A stretch of 64,000 bases of DNA. Source: Astur gentilis. Taxonomy: Eukaryota; Chordata; Aves; Accipitriformes; Accipitridae. The stretch spans positions 29,730,605 to 29,794,604 of the forward strand of contig NC_064880.1 of NCBI RefSeq assembly GCF_929443795.1, written 5' to 3'. The stretch's first letter is position 1. Every line of letters starts with the position of its first letter. The position numbers were made by a program, and so were the translations under genes. A model generated the notes under the pieces. It was not told where the DNA came from. It made no database searches and worked only from the letters and a program-made list of their open reading frames with translations. Below, piece by piece: positions 1 through 11,500 of the stretch.

Positions 1-573
1 TTCCTAGGACATAAGTAAATACGTGGTAGCTTGCCTGTAGTAATTCCCATGTTGCTGTGGCTGCTGTGTTGCTGTGGGACTATCAGTAGTCTTGTTAGAT
101 AGATCAAGGCAAGCTCAGATATACCTATGTGAATTGAAAACCTACTTCTAAACTGTAATATAGACATGCACTCTGATTTATTTCTAAAATACCATGTACA
201 ATTGTGTTAAGGTGGAGAGTCTATGAAAAAAGTACTACCTGGTTGTGTAAATGAATACTGGAAAAATATTTAATTATAAAATGACACACGGGCTTTACAT
301 GTGTGTAATTTGCCAGAAAGCTTTTAAAAAGCACAGTGATAAAAATGGAAATTCCATTGCATAGACTGTCTCCAGAAATCTTTCTGATAGGATGGCGACT
401 CTGCAGCACAGATCTCTGTAGCTTAAGTTAATTGAGAAACTAGAAGTAACCATTAGAGGTTACTATTTTCTCGGAGACCCTGCCATAACTTGGGGGGAGA
501 AAAGCATTTTGTTAATGTGTATTACAGCAAAGGAATGCAATGTTTTATTCTCTGTTCTGGAGATGTGGGATCC
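1..573. other. Unannotated flank, no gene seen
   Basis: This is AT-rich sequence with only short chance open frames. No repeat family or exon is recognised. A 125-codon frame opening at 490 starts in this flank but only becomes meaningful where CR1 homology begins near 574, so its ATG is not a true start. Confidence 0.6.
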
Positions 574-1562
574 AAGTGTACTCTTCGCTGGGTGAAAAAC
601 TGGCTGGATGAACGAGACCAGAGGGTTGTGGTGAATGGGGTGAAATCCAGTTGGCGGCGGGTCACAAGTGGTGTTTCCCAGGGCTTGGTGTTGGGCCCTG
701 TTCTGTTTAATATCTTTATCGATGATTTGGATGAGGGGATTGAGGGCACCCTCCGCAATTTGCAGATGACACCAAGCTGGGAGGGAGGGTCAATCTACTT
801 GAGGGTAGGGAGGCTCTACAGAGGGATCTGGACAGCCTCGATCGATGGGCCAAGGCCAACTGTATGAGGCTCAACAAGGCCAAGTGCCGGGTCCTTCACT
901 TTGGTCACAACAACCCCATGCAATGCTACAGGCTTGGGGAAGAGTGGCTGGAAAGCTGCCCGGCAGAGAAAGACCTGGGGGTGCTGGTTGACAGCCGGCT
1001 GAATACGAGCCAGCGGTGTGCCCAGGTGGCCAAGAAGGCCAACGGCATCCTGGCCTGTGTCAGAAATACTGTGGCCAGCAGGAGCAGGGAGGTGATTGTT
1101 CCCCTGTACTCGGCACTGGTGAGGCCGCACCTCGAGTCCTGTGTTCAGTTTTGGGCCCCTCACTACGGGAAAGACACTGAGGTGCTGGAGCGTGTCCAGA
1201 GAAGGGCAACCAAGTTGGTGAGGGGCCTGGAGCACAAGTCTTATGAGGAGCAGCTGAGGGAGCTGGGGCTGTTTAGTCTGGAGAAAAGGAGGCTGAGGGG
1301 AGACCTTATCGCTCTCTACAACTACCTGAAGGGGGGTTGTAGTGAGGTGGGTGCTGGTCTCTTCTGTCAGGTGGCTGGAGATAGGACAAGAGGAAATGGC
1401 CTCAAGTTGAGGCAAGGGAGATTTAGGTTGGATATTAGGGAAATTTTTTTTACTGAGAGGGTTGTCAGACATTGGAATAGGCTGCCCAGGGAAGTGGTTG
1501 AGTCGCCATCCCCGGAGGTATTAAAAAAGCGAGTAGACGGGGTACTTCAGGACATGGTTTAG
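574..1562 (+). pseudogene. CR1 ORF2 fragment: C-terminal reverse transcriptase, frameshifted
   Basis: This is the 3' part of the CR1 ORF2 polyprotein (endonuclease plus reverse transcriptase), of which only the RT C-terminus remains. The first frame shows RT block B as GVSQGLVLGP, changed from the expected GVPQGSVLGP, then LFNIFIDDLDEGIEGTL. A one-base deletion in the GCAATTT run at 755-761 then throws the frame off just before the FADD catalytic box; after it the FADDTKL residues are readable only in another frame. The second frame gives the conserved CR1 C-terminal region, including KDLGVLVDSRL, FWAPHYGKDTEVLERVQRRA and LFSLEKRRLRGDLIALYNYL, and ends with DMV and a stop at 1560-1562. It is not functional: the 5' portion is missing, the frame is broken and block B carries substitutions. 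Confidence 0.92.
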
Positions 1563-1618
1563 TGGGCATGGTTGATGGTTGGACTTGATCATCTTGAAGG
1601 TCTTTTCCAACCGAAATG

Positions 1619-1648
1619 ATTTTGTGATTCTATGATTTTGTGATTCTG
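1619..1648 (+). repeat. CR1 3'-terminal octamer repeats
   Basis: About four 8-bp units alternate between ATTTTGTG and ATTCTATG and close the CR1 copy. CR1 ends in such octamers instead of a poly(A) tail, and the RT uses them to start reverse transcription. The alternating units give a 16-bp higher-order period. Confidence 0.9.
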
Positions 1649-2708
1649 GTCCCACTGCTATAAAGCCTTTCTGATTTCAGATGACCCAGTTCTCAAATCT
1701 GAAAGCAGTACTCCAGTGTAACAGCTTTCAATACTAGAAGATGAATGTAAACAACTTCATGCTTTGAAAGAACTTTGAATTATTTTGTTGTGTTTTCTTA
1801 TTTTTTTCCAACTAAGTCAGTCTGAGATAGAAAGTTATCATAGGACATTCACTCTGAAGCCACTGAGAAGAGTTTTAAGTGTTCAGTCTTAAGCTTTAAG
1901 TTCAGCAAAAAGCTCTCAACTCTGGTAAATGCACAGAGATTTCCCAGAATAAAAAAAAGGTTTTAATTTCAGGATAAGAATTCATGGCTAAAACTATGAA
2001 AAAACAGAGTCCTGAGCCCATTCAGCTCCACCCACTAAATCTATTTGAAGCATTAAATTTTTGTAAAAGCCAAAATAAATTCTTCACTACAAACAAACAT
2101 ACCACCTACCCTTATGCTAATATGTTCTAAAGTACCAGGAACTTATATACTAATTGGATTACAAATAGTATTATTCTAAGATGAACAGGAATCTAAAAGA
2201 AGCTAGTGGTTCAGTTTGAAACAAACAGAAGGCTTCCTTTTTCACACACAAAATAGTAAGCAGTGGAATTTCTGACCTCAATGTTTAGGTTTAGTGTTGA
2301 ACATGCAAAAAAGTTCATTATGATTCAAAAAACTATTAGACAAATTTCTGAGAGAAACATATTAAATACAATTTACTGCTTTGGCTCAGAAAGTATAGAT
2401 TGCTAGGAGGTGAAAGACTATTCTGGAGAAATACCCATATATGATATATAATTCTTCTGAAGCATCTTTATTGGCCATGACAAAAGATAGGGTGGGGGAT
2501 TAGGTAGATTTTGATATGGCTGTTCTTCTGTTGATGCACTGCTGTAATATCATTACTTTGACAGCACTAGTCCTTTGTCACAGAGTAATTCTTCTTACAG
2601 TTGTTAGTCTCTTTGCACTAATATCAAGGGCATCAGTCTTCGCAGTTAAAGCTAAGAATCACAATAGTCAGTATTTATGGGCATTGCTCTTATTTCTGTT
2701 ATTGCCTT

Positions 2709-2760
2709 CTTATGTGACTTGAGGGAATTCTTCAGCTTGTGTGCCTCTGTTTACCTAACT
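2709..2760 (+). repeat. MIR-like SINE fragment (tentative)
   Basis: The stretch TATGTGACTTGAGGGAATTC followed by GTGTGCCTCTGTTTACCT resembles the MIR segment with the 'tgtgacTTGGGcaa...tgcctcagtttccc' layout. It is short and diverged, so the match could be chance. MIR-type CORE-SINE relics do occur in bird genomes as old amniote fossils. Confidence 0.35.
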
Positions 2761-5524
2761 TAAGAAACTATTTTTGAGTTTTCATTAGCTGAGTGTTAAG
2801 ATTCAATTTATACTGAAATGGCTCTACTTAATGATTTTTATTTACCATGGTGCTCCTTAATTTTAATTTTCACATTTGCATTTTTTTCACGAAGTGTAAG
2901 TGTTGTACAAAAACAATGATGAAGAGTGATACATACTGACAAAACATCTATCTGGAGGGAAAAAAAGCATGTTTGCAAGGGAAACTTAAGTTATAAGCTG
3001 TAAATGAGAGGAAAGTATAATTAGCATCTGAAAAGCCTTTCAAGCAAAAACATTTGTATGGCATTAACTTAACTATCATTATGCATTATAGAATTATGTT
3101 GACATGCCCTTAATCATATGGAATCAAGACAGTGATACATAAATTATTTATCAAATCTTCGTGACTTTTAGTCATCTCAGCAGATGACATTGTCTTTCTT
3201 CGGGGCAATCATGAATATAAATATGAAGTTTCTTGTATTTTTGGGTTCTTCTCAAGAGAAGAGTATACCTGTGGACATCTGACAAGAGAGGGATGTGGCT
3301 GCATTAGAAGCTCTGAAAGGTGGTGACAACACTCATAGCCCTTTTATTTCAGGCAGTCTTTGTTTTGAACTCATTGGTGAAGCAGTTTCAGCAGCCTAAT
3401 TGTGCATGCATGGTATCTTTTCAGTACCTAGTTGAATGGGAGCCTTCTGTTCTTTAAATAGTTATCATATGTAAGACTTTATCTGTAGCAGTGGTTACTT
3501 TCCTAAAACAAGCAAGTCTGCTGCCTTTGTGTGTATGCTGGAACACAGTCATCCTCAGAACATGACAAAAATAAAAACATTGTTAGATACACAGAAGCCA
3601 GAAAGAAATCTAAATGGATTGCTGTTTGAAGGAGAAATCTGAGCTGTGTCTCTGAAATGATCCCAGCTTACAGACCCATGGGTAGAAAGCATACAGTGCT
3701 AGTATTGCACTCTGGCCCAATCCAGATCTAGAGACAGGAGACACACCTGTATGATAGCCCTGTGAGTCCTATTAGTCCTACCCTACGGGCTTTCATTTCT
3801 TGTGCTGGTGGTGTTGTTGTCATGAGAGCTCTGTGGCTTCAAAGGATGCAAAGCAGCCCTTCTACCCAGTGTAAATGGGTAAGAGCTTAGTCTTAATACT
3901 GGGAGAACACGGTGAGAATGTAGTCATTGGAAAGAGACATTCAAGTCATAACATTGACTAGTTACTTCCAAGGCTTGCATTATGTCTATCGGGTTGCTGT
4001 CTGGACTGCTGAAACGAGTGTGTCTGGGAGGTTCATTCTTGAGAAGGAATGGGAGCTCTTCCCCTTGTAAGGATTACATTCAGCAGTTGTAACTAATTAA
4101 ACCAATTAGCTGACATCATCAGCACAACTTGACATGATTTTCTTAAGCTTTAACGTAGGTTCAAAATTGAATCTATCAAATATAGGTTTGCATTATCCAG
4201 ATACAAATCAACAAAAAACAGTTCACTATACAAGTGCTTTCCAAACTCAGTTCACAAAACCAACTATCCTACCCTTTCTGTTGATATTTGCTTTGTTCTG
4301 TTCCACCACAATGGAATTTTTAACTCATCTCTTGGCCTGCTCTTCCATAAGATAGTAGATGTAGCACCCAGTCCTTCCAGGTCTTTTCTAAAATGCCAAA
4401 ATATTCAAGAATACCATCAGAATGGTTTTGTCTTTACAACTAGAGTGAATTTCACCTTGGGAGTAGTCCTATGTGACACCTTTGGTGCTGCTTCTGGAGG
4501 AGCTGCTGAGATTTCTATTTCTTGCCTTTTCTGTGAAACACTGCTACAACAGCTTCAGAGAAGTGCACAACCCGTGCTGTAATAATAATGAGACAGGCTC
4601 TTTTCCTCAGAAAAGCAGAAGACCGTCCTTTTCACACAGAACGTATAATAGTCTGAAACAGAACTGATTGCCTTTTGTTACTAAATATTAGTAAATTAAT
4701 ATTATAAGACAATGTAGTTCAACATTTTTTGTTATGTGAGAGTCAAGTGAATACAAATGAATACAAATGGAGGTATCGACAATGAAAGGTGAGGATTGGC
4801 TATGGTAGCGTTGAATGTACACAATAGCTTTGGGCAAATGGAAGGCCATTTTGTACGGTCATAAGGTCATAAAATATCCCAAGATGCATATCAAAAAAAG
4901 AAGGATTTAACTGATGGGTTGAAAAATGAGCACAGTCATACAGCTGAGCACAGAGAAATCTTCCCAGAAGAGGGTAGGATTGCTCTTCCTTTGTAATCCA
5001 CTGGCCATCAGCTCCTTCCAGTGCAGAGAGCAGGGGCTACAGTGATGGAACCATCTAGTTAGCTGTTTCCAGGCATGCATTTGTCTCTGTATCTGCAGGT
5101 CATGTATAGGTCCCACAGCTCCCCAAGAGACCTGCTTTTTCAGTGACTTCCAGCCTTTGTTATCCTCACATTGAGCACGAGAGTCATACTGTGACATTGA
5201 ACATATGGACTTGCTCTACAAGAAGCTGCACTTCCGCACAGGCAAACAAGGTGTTTTATGTGAAAGGAAGAGGTGGTTATGGATACATTTTATGGGCAGT
5301 GTATGCCTACCCTTGAAATGTATCAGCTAAGCTGAGCAATGTCAAACACAGGGTTGATTAGGCATATGGCAACAGCAGAATTAATAGGTTTTCTGAATAG
5401 TTTTACTTTAACTCTCTCCACCTCTTTTCTGCTTCCCTCATCTGCGCCTTTATCACATTAAAGTGTATCAAAATGCTAGCTGCTCATTAAAGAATGAGTA
5501 TGCCTGTGGCAGTCTATAAACTTA

Positions 5525-5614
5525 GGCCAGAGTTTTAGAAGTGCTGAGAGCCTAGCAGCTCCAGCTGATGTCAACACGAATTGCAGGTGCTCTGCACATT
5601 GAAAATTCAGGGCT
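5525..5614. repeat. Decayed palindromic MITE-like repeat
   Basis: The left arm (GGCCAGAGTTTTAGAAGTGC, from 5525) folds back on the right arm ending near 5614; the complement of the right arm keeps the TTTT, GTGC, AG and GCA blocks in the same order. The layout matches a palindromic repeat I know from sauropsid genomes, whose arms carry an AAGTGCT-GAGCACC core around a central TTGACTTCAATG-like segment. Arm identity by eye is roughly 65-70%, so this is an old copy. The family name is not assigned. Confidence 0.6.
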
Positions 5615-6985
5615 CAGTTTTTTATCAGAGATCTGTCTTAAGTGTGGCTGTATGTGTACTTGGGGAAAGGTATTAAAAAAGCCAAAGCATGCACTCACAT
5701 GCAAATGAAGAACAATAATGTTTTCATTATGTTTTCATATGTACACTTGAGATAAATCTTTTAGAATGTCAGAGTGAAAATAAAATCCTTCATATCATTT
5801 GCAGTTACTTCCAATATATTGAACGTGAATCAGAATAGATCTGGAGGTTTACAGAGGGCTAGCCCATGTAAACCTGCAGCTCGTGTCCTGGGGACAGATC
5901 CTTGCAATGTGGAGAGCCTCATTGTGTGCTCAGGCAGTGGTTGACGTAGTCCTCCTTGAGGGAGTGAAGTTTATACTGACAATAGAGACATACGGGTCTG
6001 AGATTTCAGCACTTGCAAAGGACGTCAAAGGGAATTGTGTTTTGAATGTAAAAATTTACAAAGTGCTATGAATGGTGATGTGAGAGTCAGGTGTTAGCTT
6101 TTTATGAGCATCCAAAATTACTGGTGATATTTTTGGTAACTGGTAGCTATTTCCCATTTCTTTATTCTCCTTTCAGGAAAATGGGAAAATAGTACCACAC
6201 AAAAAAATAATACTGCCTTATTTCATAGATTTGGGCTTTGTTCTTGCTTTTTAAGAAAAATGCATTTATATTCTATTGAGGAACTCTAGAGAGAGGCCCA
6301 TGTAGAACTGAAAAATTCTGTGTTTGGGGCCGCATGTTCTGTGGAGCATAGAGAGAAAAAACTGCGTTAAGTATTCATTTGCCGAATGAGGCAGGGATCT
6401 GTGGAAAAATACTGCATGCAGTCATCTCATTAAAAGCTTCATCACAGACTATGTGGAGCTTTCTACTAAACTTCGAGTGTCTGGTTTGCTAATTTAGCAT
6501 CAGTTTTATGTAGCTGTGTAAGTGTGTAACTATATTAACCATCACAGGATCATCACAGAGCTTAGTGGGACTGTCCTTGCAGGAAGACTGTAACAGCATG
6601 GATACCACAGGGTTGTGGTATTATAGACAATGTTGCTTAATATAGTAACACCCCTTTCTTTGCCTTCTAAATCGTATATGCAATATTTTCATAAGTGCTA
6701 AGCTCACTCAAAATTTAAAAACAGCCCCTCCCTCCCCAAACCCAAACAGAATTAACACTGATTTTGTTTCAGTCAATGCATTTATTTATGAAAGAAGCAA
6801 GTCTGTTACTTAAGCAAGCCCCTGGGTGTGTTTACAAATACCAAACAACACAATTAATCATTTTTGGTGTATTACACTGCTAGCCATTGGCTGTGTAAAG
6901 GATATGCCCTGCATTTTTTGAATACTATAAGAGAAACATTAGAGGCAAAATCTCTAACAAACAAACGCCAAAACCCTCTGCCAGC

Positions 6986-7148
6986 AAAAAAAAAAAAAAA
7001 AAAAGCTCATTTTCATAAATTCACACATAAGACAACCTTTAACTATGATGACCTTTTTGGAAGAAACCCTTGACTTATGACAGATCCCATTGCAGGGTTT
7101 TTTGGGGTTTTTTTGGTGTTGGTTTTTTTTTTTTTTTTTTTTTTTTTT
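6986..7148. repeat. A19 and T26 homopolymers in inverted arrangement
   Basis: An uninterrupted A19 (6986-7004) is followed 118 bases later by a G/T-rich region and a T26 run (7123-7148). The two runs could pair as a stem. They may be tails of old insertions or simple slippage tracts; no flanking processed gene is seen. Confidence 0.85.
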
Positions 7149-8567
7149 AATTGTTCTCTGAGCTGTTGGACAGTGTTGGAGACAAATAGAGGCCTTGAGA
7201 TACTGCTGTACTGGGAAGTGTTCTGTCTCTTTAAGAGTCTAAGCTTGATTGTCATGGTAGTCTGCATGCTTCAGAGTGACAATAGTTTAAGTCCGATTTT
7301 TAAAAAATGATTGAAAAAATAAGAATTCCCTCTACAGCAAGATTTCGAGATACTGAAATGGAATCTGTGTTCCCCATCTCATCTGCAGCAGTGTCCAAAA
7401 AATTTCTCAATTTCTTAAATATTTTTTCAAAGTACTATGATTAGATGCCAGTAGGGTACAATTTCTATTAAAGATAAATTAGGATGGAACCGTAGGTTAA
7501 AAAGTTCTAAAGAAAGAAAAATAAATAGAGGCATGAATGGTAAAAGGAGAAGGAATACCAAATGAATAATAAAATATTTAGTGCTTTTCAATTAACTGTT
7601 CGGACGATTAGTATACTAGTATATTATATCATAAAAATCATGTCTATTAATTTTTTGCAGCCATTATCTTGACTGTGATTTACTCCCCTCAAATCATTAA
7701 CAATGCTATTAAAAACGTGGATGTAGATGAACATTCTGGGTAGCGTGCAGGAAAATAATAGTATGATGACTGAGGGTCAAGAATCAATCTGAAAACCAAC
7801 AGATTTTAGAGAACAGAGGTGGGGGACTGGAAGGGAACAGACACCTGAAAGGAAATGAAATGAGGAGAAAGGTATACAGCAAAAATCGTGAACTGATTGT
7901 GTCCAGTTCCTTACGGTAGCTGAAGTGCTTTTCTGGTAAGATTCCTTCTCTCTTCCCCAAATGCTGCAGTTTAATCTTAATCCTGAACAAACCTTTGTTT
8001 CATGAAAGGCACAGCCTTTTGGAATCACACAGCTTTTCTTCACAATGGAAATCTGTGTGTACATCATGAAGAAGATAAATATATGTATGAAGAAGAATCC
8101 CCGGGGTCTTTTCTGAAGCAATGAAGCATCCTTGTTTCAGGTTACAATGGCAGCTTGAGGGCAGCATTTCCATCCAGAAGAAAATGGCTGTGACTCTTCA
8201 TAAATAGAGGCCTTCTTGGAAAATGAGATAAAGTGCATAACCAGGAATGTGTTAACCAAAGAGAGAAGAGAAACATCAGCAAAATGAAAATGAACGGCTG
8301 ACAGTTGGGAAAAGGTTACCAGTGGGAATTTCTTTGTCTGAATGGATGTTTTGTTGTATAAATAGATGTGTTTTTATCATGATATTAGTTGCTAGTATTA
8401 ATTAAATTGTAATCAAATTTCCCTGGTGCTTTTCACACCTGAAAATGATAGTCCTTCACACAGCTGTAAGGATTCACTGAGTCAGAGTTTTCTGTTAACG
8501 TTCAAATCTTATGCTCAGGTACCAGCTAATTAGATCATGCATTTAAAGTGAGATCATTCTTTTTATG

Positions 8568-8596
8568 TTTTTTTTTTTTTTTTTTTTTTTTTTTTT
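8568..8596. repeat. T29 homopolymer
   Basis: An uninterrupted run of 29 T. No retrocopied gene is recognised on its 3' side when read as poly(A) on the - strand. Confidence 0.9.
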
Positions 8597-11500
8597 CATT
8601 ATGGTTTTGAGTAGAAAGGTTGGGCTGCTGCAAAAGACGTAGCAGCAATGCTTTGTGACTGACAAGGCATGTTATATTTAAAGGTCCACAATAGGTTTTG
8701 CATGCCCAGTGCCTTTTTATAAACGCAGACTCTGGGCAAATGTCAGCTGGTGGGAGAAAGACATGCTAGCCAGCCTAGCAGAGGGATCCTAACTGCCTTA
8801 TCTCTGTGAAACAAGATGGCTGAAGGTTGTGGTCTGCAGCATGGCTGTGTGATGAACTCTCCAGTATTTGCCTCTTGCCTCCCCCTCCTTCCTTGATTGG
8901 TACAGAGAGCAGCAGCAGAAATGTGCATGCTTACATCCATTCTATTACAATGACTGGCCCAGGCCTAACCACTGGGCATGCCAGGGAGTATGTTGCCTGC
9001 AACTCTGTTTGTCCCTCAGATACCTAGGGAAGCTCACGGGTTTTCAAGTCTAGCAATTATTTTACACCTTTGCAAGGAGGGAAAGAAATAGGATTATACT
9101 TTTAATAGTACGTAAAAACCAAAGATGAGTTGCTAATATGAGCTGCAGCTGCTGGTTGCAAGAGCTCCCCATACTGCCTCAGCTCCTGATTCTGGACACT
9201 AGAGTCCTTTCTATCGCTTCACATCCCAGTTTCTGAGAGGAATCCCAGCAGGACTTTACCCCAAGCCAGCAAATATTCCCTAGAGGAGGAATGGACACTT
9301 GAGTCCACAGCAAGGGAGAAAGAAAGCTAGAGAGTGAAGGGTGATCGGTAACTGTAGGTGCACAAGGAGATGTATTTTTTTACTATACGGTTGGGGTTTT
9401 GTTTGGTTGGGTTTGAGATGTGCAGGTTTCATCTCATCACTGGTTTCACAGGTAAGGTCATGCCTTTCTTCACACATATCTGAAGGAATGAAGGTGAAGG
9501 TCTTAAATAGTTCTTTTTCTCACATTTCCATAGGCTTGCGTACGTACTTTCAGTAATTTCTTTGAGAAATGTTAAGTGACTTATTCCTCTGCATTCTGAA
9601 TCACAGTGTGCTTATCTCTTAAGAATAAAAATAACACCCGACTGCTTATTTATTATTCATTTTAACAACAACCAAAATTATGATTAAATTATGATACATT
9701 ATTTTTGTACTATTTCACAGGAATTAATATATTTAGATAGCATAACCTGACATAATGAGAGGGAACTTCTACAAAATTTTTCATCGCCACAGAGGCAAAT
9801 CATAATTTGAACATCAGCACCATGATATAATATCATCCATCAGCTGCTTCCCAGAATGCTGCAAAAGAGCCAGTCACTTCCTTAAAGGTCTTTGTATAGC
9901 GGCAGTTTAGAGAGCTACAGATTTAACTGGCTTATCTGGCCCCTGAACACGCTCAGGTAAGTCACACCACCAAATGGAGTAATGCCTGACTGGATTAAAA
10001 GATCTTCACAGAAGCACTTTTTGATTTTTAGAATGAATGAGAGAGATATTAAGAAATATGTGCTTTGTAATTTAGTTTTCTATGTTTTGACTGTTCCTTT
10101 ATATGTTAAATGTACCTTAATCCACAGTTGTCCCTCATTCTCAACTGCTTTCATAATGAAACAGGGTAAAAGGGGTGAGTGCAAATATGAAGTAAAGGGG
10201 TAAGAAAAGAATTAACAAATGCCATACAGAAGTCAATCTAACTTTCATTGAGCTTGACATTCAAGATCTGCTCTCAAAGACCCTTACTTTCTGTCTTCTC
10301 ATTGTTCCATGCTTCAACTGCTATCTTTATGTAAAATACTTAGTGAAGCGACAGCTTTTAAAAAATTCTGCATTCTCATGAATGTGAGTCATTGTTTTAA
10401 CACCTTCTGCCACAAGACTTCTGCTGATTCCTTATTGCCAATGCACTTGAGCTCTCTTTCTGTACCCTAGCATCTTCCTTATCTATCTTCTGGCCTTCTG
10501 CCAAGTCCTTCTTTTTGCTGTCCACCCCCTCCTTAGTGAGCTGATGTGAAGTCCAAACTAATAAACCTGAACCCTTTTAGTACTGTTGTACAGCACTGTT
10601 TATTAGCCATCAGTGCAACTATCTGCCATTAATTTATTGAATTAATGTTGGATGCATACGTATTTGTGACTTCTACAGATTAATTATGCACTCTGTAAAA
10701 AAAGTACTTTCTTTTTATTTTACAGCTGCTAGCTGATTATTTCTTGAGATTTTGGGGATTTTTTTGTAGTCTGTTCTTCATTGAATGCACATTCCGTTTA
10801 GTATCAAAACCAGTCTGAAAGAAGGCAATTATGAGCTTATCCATTAGTATGCTTGTTTCTCTGTCAAATTTGAGTAAATCATAGTCTTTCTTTCATTAGC
10901 TGAGATGGCGGTAATACACAGCATTCTTGCAAGCAAAAAGACCCCTTTTGGGAATGAACAATCTCCAGAAATATTGTTTGTATCTCATGTATCAGCCTCA
11001 TTTCTGCTTGCATTGAAGTCAAAAGCATTTTTCCCTATGTGATATATTTTAGTTTTATTCTATTACAAGCAATACAATATTTGGAAAATCTCCATTAAAC
11101 AATTATAGTACTATTTACTACATGCAAAATGTCCTAAGTTGCATTTCTCTTTTATTCTCTCTTTCATATGCTGTCATATCCAAACATAGTCTGATCTGTT
11201 ATGCACTATGAACACGAGTACTTCTAAGTGAGTCTTCTTAGATAGCAGACATTGTACAAATATACATATATATCTGCACATTTTATTAGTTGCATAAGAA
11301 ATATGGGTAAAGGGAATTTTCTGAATGTCAGTAAGTTATTTTAACTGTTTATGTGGAACACTTGTTCTCTTAGCTCTTCTTGTGCACTCTACTAACACAC
11401 ATAGATGCTGAGTTCATAGTGGCAGCTTTACGTCAACTTTCATAATCTGAATTATGTTTCATAAGCGTCATAAAATCTCATTAATGTATTCTGAATAGGC

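Larger units (their letters stand above)
574..1650 (+). mobile_element. CR1 LINE retrotransposon, 5'-truncated (copy A)
   Basis: This is a chicken-repeat-1 non-LTR retrotransposon of about 1.08 kb, inserted in the + orientation. It aligns by eye, almost without gaps, with copy B (56648-58505, - strand). The 5' edge is set where the two copies start to match (about 574), within the RT domain upstream of the GVPQG-type block. The 3' edge is the characteristic CR1 end: a GGACTTGATCATCTTGAAGG-type UTR followed by octamer repeats. Such 5' truncation is the usual product of target-primed reverse transcription. No target site duplication is visible, which is normal for CR1. The 5' edge is uncertain by about 10 bases. 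Confidence 0.95.

Noticed and set aside
816..1472. 218-codon minus-strand open frame
   Set aside because: It is the antisense shadow of CR1 copy A. The same antisense frame appears in copy B (56669-57463, +, 264 codons). Such frames are a known source of spurious bird protein predictions.
6986..8596. Poly(A)/poly(T) tracts as tails of processed pseudogenes
   Set aside because: No gene-like reading frame or duplication flanks the tracts, and bird CR1 machinery does not normally make poly(A)-tailed retrocopies.
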